From Methanobacteriota archaeon (GTDB taxonomy: Archaea; Halobacteriota; Syntropharchaeia; JACQPP01), in assembly GCA_016207465.1 (NCBI GenBank), contig JACQPP010000111.1, positions 1-16,096 of the forward strand: DNA of 16,096 nt, written 5' to 3'. Positions 5,233-11,174 of the stretch are shown here, one piece after another. Positions within the stretch are counted from its first letter, which is position 1. Each line of letters begins with the position of its first letter. The notes below the pieces were generated by a model. The model did not search any database. It had not been told where the DNA came from and worked only from the letters and a program-made list of their open reading frames with translations. Made by a program: the position numbers and the translations under genes.

Positions 5233-6861
5233 TCAGGGTGCTTTGAAGATGCTGGTGTTCGGGTGAAACGAGGCCCAGGAGAACCAGAAACCGTGGATGG
5301 TGTCCATCCGCCGCAGCCTCCCGTTTCCCTGGAGTTTCTCCCCGTCGAGACTCCATGTGGAGCCGGTGGAGTCGGTGAGGACGTTGCCCGAGGTGTTGGT
5401 GAAGTCGAGGGTCCGGTCGCCCGCCCGGCGGTCAAAGACCCGGACCACGTCGAGGAGGGGGTGGTGGACCACCAGGAGGTCCCGCCCGGCGAGGGCGTCG
5501 TGGGCGACCCGGGCCTTCCGCACCTCCTCCAGGGGGTAGGCGCGGCTCTCGTTGCCGAGTTGGAGGCCGTAGACGATGGCCTTTGGGTGGAGGCGGTCGT
5601 CCCGATTCGAGACGGGGAACATGAGTTCCGTGCTGGTGTAGTAGCCCCCGTAGGGCTCCCGGGTGTAGTCGCGTGGGTGGCCGGTGTCGCGGCTCAGCAC
5701 TGCGGTGTCCGGGAACTGTCTTCGCCAATCGCCCCAGCGGGCGGTTTCCACTGGGATGCGCCGGAGGCTGGAGCCCGCGAGGGGACCGAGGATGGCCTCG
5801 GCGGTGGCCTGCTGCCAGAGGGAGCCGGTCTCCCGGTCGTACATCACCAGGTCGCTGTTCCGCAGTTTGCCGCTGGTCCCGAAGGTATATCGCTTGCCGT
5901 CAATCACGGGGTCGAAGGCGATGCCGGTGGCGCAGAGGGGACAGTAGGTGATGAGGAGCGGGGTGGAGTTGACCTCATCGTTCACAATCTCATGCCAGAC
6001 CATAATCGGGTAGGGGTAGGCCCGGCGGACCCCCTGGATGTCGAGGCCGATGACGGGGTCGTCGTCCCGGAGCCACCGGGCGGCCTCGGCGGCGGACTCG
6101 AACCGGGGGCGGTCAATGGCGGGGATTCCGTCGGGCCGCAGGACGGTCTGAATCTCTCCGAGGGGGACCGTGTGGCGCACCCCCTGGGTGACCTGGACCC
6201 GGCTCTCCTCACGCCGGGCCGGGGAGACCCCGGTGGACGGGAGTATTTTGGCCGCCCGCTGGCGCACCTCGGCCTCGTCCATGACGCCAATCTTCTTGTC
6301 CCCGATGACCCCCCGGGGGTCGAGGAAGAGGCTCACCGGCATCCCCACGTTGAAGAACTGCCGGTAGAAGCGGTCCTCGGGGTCCAGCAGGATTCTCTCG
6401 GGGGAGATGTTGACCCCCCGCTGGCGGAGGCGGGCCACGTAGTCCTCGGCGGCCCGGGGGGACTCGGTGGCGGTGCGGTGGATGAAGAGCACCACCAGGT
6501 CCGGGGTGGTGTCGGCCACCCGCTGCATGGCGGGCATCTCGTCCACGCAGAAGGGGCACCAGGCGGCCCAGGAGTTCGCCAGCACCCCCTTGCCGCCGAA
6601 GTCGGAGAGGCGGACCTTCTGTCCCGCGAGGCTGGTCCACTCCCCGCCGGGGGCCCGCTGGCCCACCTGGGCCCCCTCTGGTATCTCCCGGGGGGACGTG
6701 GCGGCGGATTCCGTGGGACCTTCCGACTTCGTCGAAAATCCCCCGGCTTCTGCGGAGCCCGGGGGACCTTGGGAGCAGCCGCTCAATGCAACCGCGGCGG
6801 TGACCGCCAGCAGCAGGGGGACCCGGAGCGCCATCCGGTGAAACCGTGATTGGCGGCCCAT
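5233..6861 (-). CDS. Lipoprotein: TlpA-like thioredoxin fused to DUF3179
   Basis: A 542-residue extracytoplasmic protein. A lipobox (VALSGC, Cys29) follows a hydrophobic signal, so it should be lipid-anchored outside the cell. Residues about 60-210 form a TlpA/ResA-like thioredoxin domain with active site AAWCPFCVDEMP (Cys102, Cys105) and the cis-Pro in VGMPVSLF. Residues about 235-515 match DUF3179 (AYPYPIMVWHEIVND, ITYCPLCATGIAFDP, SGKLRNSDLVMYDR, SLWQQ, LSRDTG), a family of unknown function whose CPLC is Cys307/Cys310. The thioredoxin domain may act on the DUF3179 Cys pair or on outside partners, recharged by a CcdA protein. An in-frame ATG at 6834 gives a shorter signal (MALRVPLLL) and has a GGTTTATGG TATA-like box about 28 bases upstream, so the true start may be there. 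The end converges with the metal operon. Confidence 0.93.
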   Translation of the reverse strand: MGRQSRFHRMALRVPLLLAVTAAVALSGCSQGPPGSAEAGGFSTKSEGPTESAATSPREIPEGAQVGQRAPGGEWTSLAGQKVRLSDFGGKGVLANSWAAWCPFCVDEMPAMQRVADTTPDLVVLFIHRTATESPRAAEDYVARLRQRGVNISPERILLDPEDRFYRQFFNVGMPVSLFLDPRGVIGDKKIGVMDEAEVRQRAAKILPSTGVSPARREESRVQVTQGVRHTVPLGEIQTVLRPDGIPAIDRPRFESAAEAARWLRDDDPVIGLDIQGVRRAYPYPIMVWHEIVNDEVNSTPLLITYCPLCATGIAFDPVIDGKRYTFGTSGKLRNSDLVMYDRETGSLWQQATAEAILGPLAGSSLRRIPVETARWGDWRRQFPDTAVLSRDTGHPRDYTREPYGGYYTSTELMFPVSNRDDRLHPKAIVYGLQLGNESRAYPLEEVRKARVAHDALAGRDLLVVHHPLLDVVRVFDRRAGDRTLDFTNTSGNVLTDSTGSTWSLDGEKLQGNGRLRRMDTIHGFWFSWASFHPNTSIFKAP

Positions 6862-6889
6862 AAACCACCCGCTCTTGTGACCGCCGACC

Positions 6890-7147
6890 TCAAACCCCGG
6901 AGGTTGGACCGGCCTGAATCCCCTTGATTTTCGCGGCCAGCTGTCCCGCCACGGCGGGCCCCGCCAGCGCCTTCACCGACAGTTCGAGTTTCTCGGCGAG
7001 GGCCCCGAGTTGGGTGGGGGCGATGGTGTCGGCGTCGGAGCCGATTTGCTTGCATCCTTTGGCGACGGCGGCCCTGGCGATGAAGTCCCCGAGGGCAGTG
7101 GAGAGGAGTTTCTCGACCTCCTGGGCGACCTTGTTGCTCATAATCAT
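6890..7147 (-). CDS. 85-residue helical cytoplasmic protein, unknown
   Basis: The chain is mostly helical with no membrane segment: VAQEVEKLLSTALGDFIARAAVAKGCKQIG, then DADTIAPTQLGALAEKLELSVKALAGPAVAGQLAAKIKGI. The LGDFIA...IG and LAG...A..LAAKI pattern looks like a compact helical domain, but I cannot name it with confidence. The ATG overlaps the stop of the preceding membrane-protein gene (GATGA), so the two are probably translated together; a second Met (MSNK) lies two codons on. It is followed 28 bases later by the DUF3179 fusion gene. Confidence 0.82.
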   Translation of the reverse strand: MIMSNKVAQEVEKLLSTALGDFIARAAVAKGCKQIGSDADTIAPTQLGALAEKLELSVKALAGPAVAGQLAAKIKGIQAGPTSGV

Positions 7148-7515
7148 CCCAGGGCCTTGATGATGGTGTAGAGCCGGAACGTCCCCGCGGCGAGGCAGAG
7201 GGAGCCGATGATGGCCGTGAGGGCGAAGAGGGCGTCGATGAGTATGCTGGCCCCCATGCTGGAGAAGAGGAGGAGGCCCCAGTGAAGGGCCATGACGAGG
7301 CCGGCCACCACGAAGAGGATGCCGACGAGGGACATCTGTCCCCCTTTGGTGGCGGTGGCGAAGATGGCCGCGGCCCCGGCGGAGCCGAGGAATGCGAGGA
7401 AGGTGAGCCACGTGAGGGCCATCATCCAGAGGGGCGGGGGCCCCATCATCTGGGCGGCCCCGGGGATGGCCGCGAGGCCCAACAGCAGAAGGAGGGCCAT
7501 GAGAGGGCGGCGCAT
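7144..7515 (-). CDS. Small membrane protein with N-terminal signal
   Basis: 123 residues: a cleavable-looking signal (MRRPLMALLLLLGLAAIPGAA) followed by MMGPPPLWMM and three hydrophobic helices (about 33-53, 62-84, 90-116). No family recognised. A strong TATA box lies 27 bases before the ATG, so the transcript is predicted to be leaderless. It overlaps the gene for the 85-residue helical protein and probably works with it. Confidence 0.82.
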   Translation of the reverse strand: MRRPLMALLLLLGLAAIPGAAQMMGPPPLWMMALTWLTFLAFLGSAGAAAIFATATKGGQMSLVGILFVVAGLVMALHWGLLLFSSMGASILIDALFALTAIIGSLCLAAGTFRLYTIIKALG

Positions 7516-7538
7516 GGTCGGGATTCGGCCCCCGCGAC

Positions 7539-7546
7539 TTATAAAT
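7539..7546 (-). promoter_or_regulatory. TATA box containing the stop codon of the DsbA-like gene
   Basis: ATTTATAA on the minus strand is centred 27 bases before the ATG at 7515. Its last three bases are the TAA stop of the upstream DsbA-like gene. Confidence 0.8.
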
Positions 7547-8357
7547 GTCCGCCGCTTGTTCCTCCCGCTGTCACACCCGCGTTATGCAGCGCGGCGTCAA
7601 TGGCCTGGGCGAATGCCTGGAGGGACTGGGCCCCCACCAGTTTTCTCCCATTCACGAGGAACGTAGGGGTCCCGGAGACACCGCGGCGCTGGGAGTCCCG
7701 GTAGTCCTCCAGCACCGTCCGCCGGTGCTTGTCGGAGTCGAGGCACTGGTTGAACCGCGGGGTGTCGAGGCCCAAGTCGGAGGCATACTGCTGGAAGTGC
7801 CCGGGGCTGTCGGGCTTGTAGCCCCACTCGCCCTGCTTCGAGTAGAGGGCGTCGTGCATCTCCCAGTAGCGGCCCTGGTCCCCAGCGCAGCGGGCGGCCT
7901 CGGCGGCCTTGGTGGCGAAGGGGTGGGTCTGCTCGTTGGGGAACTCGTGCCACACGAACCGCACCCGGTCCCCATATTGAGCCAGAAGCGCGGGCTCGGT
8001 ATGGTCGAAGAACCGCTTGCAGAAGGGGCAGAGGTAGTCCTCGAATGCCTCCACGGTCACCGTGGCCCCGGGGTTGCCCCGCTCGGGGTGGGGGAGGCCG
8101 TTGTGGACTGAGTAGCCCGGGGGGACTGCTGCGACCGCTCCCGGCGCGGAGCCCTCCGGGACTGCAGGAGGGCCCCGGTTCAGGGAGAGGGCTACCCCCG
8201 CCAGGGCCATGATGGCGATGGCAACCGCGAGGAGCGGGGCCACGCGATTCGAGGGGTGCTTCGACCCGGCGCTGCGATTCCGCCCTCCATGTGACTTCGG
8301 CGTGGGCCGGGCGCGGGCCCGGGCCTCCCGCTGGAACTTCTTGACTCGGTGGGCCAT
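7539..8357 (-). CDS. Membrane-anchored DsbA-like thiol oxidoreductase
   Basis: A 272-residue protein with a very basic cytoplasmic N-terminus (residues 1-39), one membrane helix (40-59) and an extracytoplasmic DsbA/BdbD-type thioredoxin domain (about 85-258). The active site is EDYLCPFCKRF (Cys110, Cys113); the cis-Pro loop is SGTPTFLVNG (Pro231). A second Cys pair (157 and 205) lies in the inserted helical domain, as in several DsbA relatives, and could form a structural disulfide. It would make or shuffle disulfides in exported proteins such as the Cys-containing surface glycoprotein. The start follows the stop of a tiny basic reading frame by 13 bases, and its TAA stop lies in the next promoter. 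Confidence 0.93.
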   Translation of the reverse strand: MAHRVKKFQREARARARPTPKSHGGRNRSAGSKHPSNRVAPLLAVAIAIMALAGVALSLNRGPPAVPEGSAPGAVAAVPPGYSVHNGLPHPERGNPGATVTVEAFEDYLCPFCKRFFDHTEPALLAQYGDRVRFVWHEFPNEQTHPFATKAAEAARCAGDQGRYWEMHDALYSKQGEWGYKPDSPGHFQQYASDLGLDTPRFNQCLDSDKHRRTVLEDYRDSQRRGVSGTPTFLVNGRKLVGAQSLQAFAQAIDAALHNAGVTAGGTSGGHL

Positions 8358-8370
8358 GCGAACCGGAGGC

Positions 8371-8478
8371 TCACCCGCGGCAGGTGAGGCACGCCCGCAG
8401 GGCGTTCCGCTCCCTCTTGCGCCGCTCCCGCCGGAGGCGGACCTGCTCTTTTTTGAAGCGGCGGATGCCGAAGACCAT
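8371..8478 (-). CDS. Tiny basic peptide with C-terminal CLTC
   Basis: A 35-codon frame, MVFGIRRFKKEQVRLRRERR at its start and ending RACLTCRG, followed 13 bases later by the DsbA-like gene. It is strongly basic (about 15 Arg/Lys) with one CxxC. Support for expression is a TATA-like ATTTAGG centred 29 bases before its ATG, the spacing seen at other leaderless genes here; the DsbA-like gene has no equally placed box of its own. It could be a small nucleic-acid or ribosome-associated protein or a leader peptide. Function unknown. Confidence 0.45.
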   Translation of the reverse strand: MVFGIRRFKKEQVRLRRERRKRERNALRACLTCRG

Positions 8479-8503
8479 ACACGGGAGGAGTGGCCGGGGT
8501 CCC

Positions 8504-8510
8504 CCTAAAT
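8504..8510 (-). promoter_or_regulatory. TATA-like box for the tiny CxxC frame and the DsbA-like gene
   Basis: ATTTAGG on the minus strand, centred 29 bases before the ATG at 8478, in an otherwise very GC-rich gap. Confidence 0.45.
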
Positions 8511-8530
8511 CCCGGCGAGGTCGTGTGGCG

Positions 8531-8545
8531 GGGGTTCACAACCCC
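8531..8545 (-). terminator. Hairpin after the second ccdA-like gene
   Basis: GGGGTT and AACCCC (8531-8536, 8540-8545) pair across a 3-base loop, about 46 bases beyond the stop at 8592 and just upstream of the next TATA-like box. Probably the end of the four-gene operon. Confidence 0.45.
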
Positions 8546-8591
8546 GGGAGGCGCGCGTCCCCGGGCCGCATCCCGTTGGCCAGCAGCATCC

Positions 8592-9854
8592 CTACAATGG
8601 AACTCCGAGGCCATGGAAGGCGCCGCCCAGAGCGCCGAAGAACTCCAGAACCGGGTGCTGGTCGTAGGCGAATATCAGGACCCCCAGGAAAACCAGCAGG
8701 ACCGCGCTTCCCGTCTTCGCGTAGTGTGAAACCAATGACAGGTCTCGAAAGCGGTGGGCCGCTCCCCCGACCATCCACGCGCTCGCGAGGAAGGGGATGC
8801 CGAAGGCCAGAGAGAGGGAGAGGAGCAGCAGGGCCCCGTTCACGGGGGAGGCCCCGAGCCAGGAGAAGAGGAGGAAGCCGGAGACCACGCTCCCGCGGAA
8901 GCACTGGAGGCAGCCGAAGCCGGCCCCGAGGAGGAAGGAGCCGCCCAGGGTGCAGGTGTCGCCCTTGGGGAGGGGGTAGGGGGCTCCGCTTTTCTTCGGA
9001 AGGAGGCCCATGTTCCGGACGCCCATGAAGATGAGCAGACCTCCTGCGAGAATGCGTAGCGGGAAGGAGAGGGCGTCGAAGAACGAGCCCTGCATGAGTT
9101 GCCCGCCGAACCCGGCGACAAGGCCGGCGGTCGTGTAGAGGAGGGCGAACCCCGACACGTAGAGGGCGGCCACTTTGGTGGCCTGCCGCCTCATCCGGCG
9201 CCGGTCGGCGGAGGAGGACATCTCTTCCGCCACCACACCGCTGATGAGGCCGACGTAGACCCCCGTGAGTTCCAGAAAGCAGGGGGAGAGGTAGAGAAGG
9301 AATCCCCCGATGATGGCCACGAAGGGCATGGCCTGCGCCAGGGCTGGCGGGGACGGACCCGCGGCGACCGGAGACCACGCCATCGTTTGCTCCAGGCCCT
9401 CCTCCACCCCGCTCAGGTTCAGCTGGAGCGCCCCGGGCCTCTCCGTTCCCCGGGCGAACTCCAGGGCTGCGACCCGGTGGTGGGGCGAGTCCTGGAGCAC
9501 GGCGGACTTCAGGAGCGGGCGCGGGGCGCCGTCGGCGGTCAGGAGAACCGAGCGGTTCCAGTCGGGGTCGGAAAGCTCCCCCCAGTGGATGTCGAGGAGG
9601 AGGAGGACCACCCAGTGGCGGTCCGGGTCCACGCCCATCTCCAACGGGCTGCGATTGGTGGCGCGGAAGTAGTCCGGCGTGGCGAGGATGCCGACCAGTT
9701 CCAGCTGGCTCCCGGGGGGCTCCGCCTCCCGGACAAGGGGCCCCACCACGGGGCCCAGGCTCTCCCCGAAGACCTCCTGGACGTGGCCGAAGTGGGCGCT
9801 TGCGGGCACCACGGCCAGAACCGCGAAGAGGACGAGAAAAAGCGGTGGCCTCAC
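8592..9854 (-). CDS. CcdA/DsbD-like membrane protein with exported N-terminal domain
   Basis: I choose the GTG at 9854, which overlaps the preceding stop as GTGA and is preceded by GGAGGGGAG; this gives 420 residues. A signal (PLFLVLFAVLAVVPASA) is predicted to be cut before HFGHV, leaving His at the mature N-terminus. Residues about 21-165 form an exported domain I cannot name. The membrane part (about 172-415) shows CcdA-type landmarks: GGFLLYLSPCFLELTGVYVG (Cys192) and LGAGFGCLQCFRGS (Cys315, Cys318). The usual SPCxLPLLP is altered (FLEL), so it is a divergent member. Thiol-electron transfer to exported partners is the family role; here it probably serves maturation of the cytochrome c or the propeller of the same operon. 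Confidence 0.85.
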   Translation of the reverse strand: MRPPLFLVLFAVLAVVPASAHFGHVQEVFGESLGPVVGPLVREAEPPGSQLELVGILATPDYFRATNRSPLEMGVDPDRHWVVLLLLDIHWGELSDPDWNRSVLLTADGAPRPLLKSAVLQDSPHHRVAALEFARGTERPGALQLNLSGVEEGLEQTMAWSPVAAGPSPPALAQAMPFVAIIGGFLLYLSPCFLELTGVYVGLISGVVAEEMSSSADRRRMRRQATKVAALYVSGFALLYTTAGLVAGFGGQLMQGSFFDALSFPLRILAGGLLIFMGVRNMGLLPKKSGAPYPLPKGDTCTLGGSFLLGAGFGCLQCFRGSVVSGFLLFSWLGASPVNGALLLLSLSLAFGIPFLASAWMVGGAAHRFRDLSLVSHYAKTGSAVLLVFLGVLIFAYDQHPVLEFFGALGGAFHGLGVPL

Positions 9855-10702
9855 GGACTCTCCCCTCCTGCGGCGATAGGGCAGGTCCGGATTCGGCGCG
9901 AGGCCCGGAGGACGAGAAGGACCAACAAGAGGGCCATGGCGGCGATGAACACCCGAGATGGGAGGACGAGGGAGGAGGGGGCGATGGCCACCCCGGCCAC
10001 GGCGACGACCTGGCTGACTTGGCCGACGGTGACGGCACCGCAGCAGGCAGAGGCCGCGAGGCCCGTGAGAGCCGTGGAGGCGGAGCCGGCGCCGGGAAGG
10101 GCCGCAGCGCCCTTCAAAAATTTTCGCTGGCGCGAAAATTTTTGTGACAGGACCATGTAGGCGGCCAGAAGCGCCACGAGGGGAACCATGTCCGTTAGGT
10201 AGTGGGGGGTGAAACTCCACCGCAGGGGAATCCTCGCGCGCGGGAACATCCCCCGGTAGGCTCCCGCGGGGTCGTTCGCCGCGTCGAACCACTGCGGATA
10301 CTCCACCCAGAAGAGGGGGGCGTCGAAGCGGGAAACGGCGGGCTCCAGCGAAAGAAGTTCGGGGTCGAGGTCGGCTCCGCCGAGCCTCGCAGCGTCGGGG
10401 AGGTGGCCCGTGACCGCGGCGAGGAGCAACAGGTTGAACCCCGTCGCAAACGCCGCCATCCCCAGGGCCAGGAGGAGGAAGCGGCGGTACTGCGCGGCCA
10501 CCCTGCGGAGGGCGAACCGGGCGTCGTCCCGGAGTTCCCGGGCCCACCGGGGCTTCAGGAAGAGGAGGGCTCCGAGGAGCGCCAGCGAACCCCCCGCCGC
10601 GAGGAGGAGCGTGGGCTCCTCTTCAACGGGGTATTCGCCGAAATGGGCCAGGGCCGGCCCCGATGCAAGGAACAGGAGGAGGACAGGGAGGAGGAGTCGC
10701 AT
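9851..10702 (-). CDS. Membrane protein with mature N-terminal His and intramembrane CC
   Basis: From the ATG at 10702 the product has 283 residues; an in-frame ATG at 10729 overlaps the cytochrome gene by 14 bases and would put extra residues before the signal. The 10702 start has GAGGGGG upstream and begins directly with the signal MRLLLPVLLLFLASGPALA, predicted to be cut before HFGEYP. Further helices lie at about 29-50, 74-97, 171-186, 211-240 and 248-268. The helix LTGLAASACCGAVTVG (Cys220-Cys221) resembles the vicinal Cys pairs of MerT-like carriers. A loop at about 100-165 is outside the membrane. Family unknown; metal delivery to the propeller is inferred from the His N-terminus, the CC pair and the operon. 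Its gene contains a 30-base AT-rich palindrome at 10115-10144. Confidence 0.85.
   Translation of the reverse strand: MRLLLPVLLLFLASGPALAHFGEYPVEEEPTLLLAAGGSLALLGALLFLKPRWARELRDDARFALRRVAAQYRRFLLLALGMAAFATGFNLLLLAAVTGHLPDAARLGGADLDPELLSLEPAVSRFDAPLFWVEYPQWFDAANDPAGAYRGMFPRARIPLRWSFTPHYLTDMVPLVALLAAYMVLSQKFSRQRKFLKGAAALPGAGSASTALTGLAASACCGAVTVGQVSQVVAVAGVAIAPSSLVLPSRVFIAAMALLLVLLVLRASRRIRTCPIAAGGESP
10115..10144. repeat. Perfect 13-bp inverted repeat, AT-rich, inside a gene
   Basis: The arms CAAAAATTTTCGC and GCGAAAATTTTTG flank the 4-base loop TGGC. The element sits inside the coding region of the CC membrane protein, where it encodes the basic loop SQKFSRQRKFLKG, in a neighbourhood that is otherwise about 70 percent GC. 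It could be a hairpin in the mRNA, a protein binding site or an inserted palindromic element. Confidence 0.85.
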
Positions 10703-10715
10703 AAAGCGCGCCCCC

Positions 10716-11168
10716 TCACGACCGCTCATTGAGATATTTCAGATACGCGACCACCGCCGTGACCTCTTCATCGTTCAGTTTGATGAAGGAGCTCATCAGC
10801 GGCACACCGCCTGCGAGGGCTCCCCGGACCCGGGCCTCGCTCGCACCCCGGATGTCCGGAGCGCCCACCCCGGGGAGCCCCCCTTTTCCATCCATCCCGT
10901 GGCAGGAGGCGCATCCCACCCCGCCAGCCGTCTTCTCAAAGACGAGCTTCCCTTTGGCTAGAGGGTCGCTGCCCGAAGAGCCTGCCTGGGGTGCAGAGGG
11001 CGGAGACGGAGCGGCCGTCGGCGCGGGCGTGGCCTGGAGCGCGGCCGTTGGACTCGCCGGTGCAGGTTGTGCCGGGGGCGTGGAAGGGCCGGCCCCGGGT
11101 CCGCTGGTGCAGGCGGCGAGGAGGAGGACTCCCGCTACAAGCCCGATGGTGGTGGTCCGGTGCCCCAT
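10716..11168 (-). CDS. Lipid-anchored class I cytochrome c
   Basis: A 150-residue exported electron carrier. A signal with lipobox (LLLAAC, Cys20) should anchor it to the membrane outside. A Pro/Ala/Thr-rich linker (21-65) leads to a single heme domain: GVGCASCHGMDGKGG (CxxCH at 86-90) and a likely Met ligand in GVPLMSSFI (Met125), ending in the usual C-terminal helix EEVTAVVAYLKYL. The start lies 6 bases after the propeller's stop with GAGGG upstream, so both are in one operon, and this cytochrome is the obvious electron partner of the propeller. Heme attachment requires a maturation system; CcdA-like proteins are nearby, but no CcmF/CcsA-type heme lyase is seen in the window. Confidence 0.95.
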   Translation of the reverse strand: MGHRTTTIGLVAGVLLLAACTSGPGAGPSTPPAQPAPASPTAALQATPAPTAAPSPPSAPQAGSSGSDPLAKGKLVFEKTAGGVGCASCHGMDGKGGLPGVGAPDIRGASEARVRGALAGGVPLMSSFIKLNDEEVTAVVAYLKYLNERS

Positions 11169-11174
11169 GTACCC

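Noticed and set aside
5263..6849. Plus-strand frame of 528 codons opposite the thioredoxin-DUF3179 gene
   Set aside because: The minus-strand frame carries clear TlpA and DUF3179 motifs; the antisense frame is compositional.
9099..10160. Plus-strand frame of 353 codons opposite the CcdA-like and CC membrane genes
   Set aside because: No domain, biased composition, and both opposite genes have signals and family motifs.
10703..10729. Upstream ATG giving nine extra residues to the CC membrane protein
   Set aside because: It overlaps the cytochrome c gene and precedes a signal that starts cleanly at the next ATG, which has a GAGGGGG site upstream.
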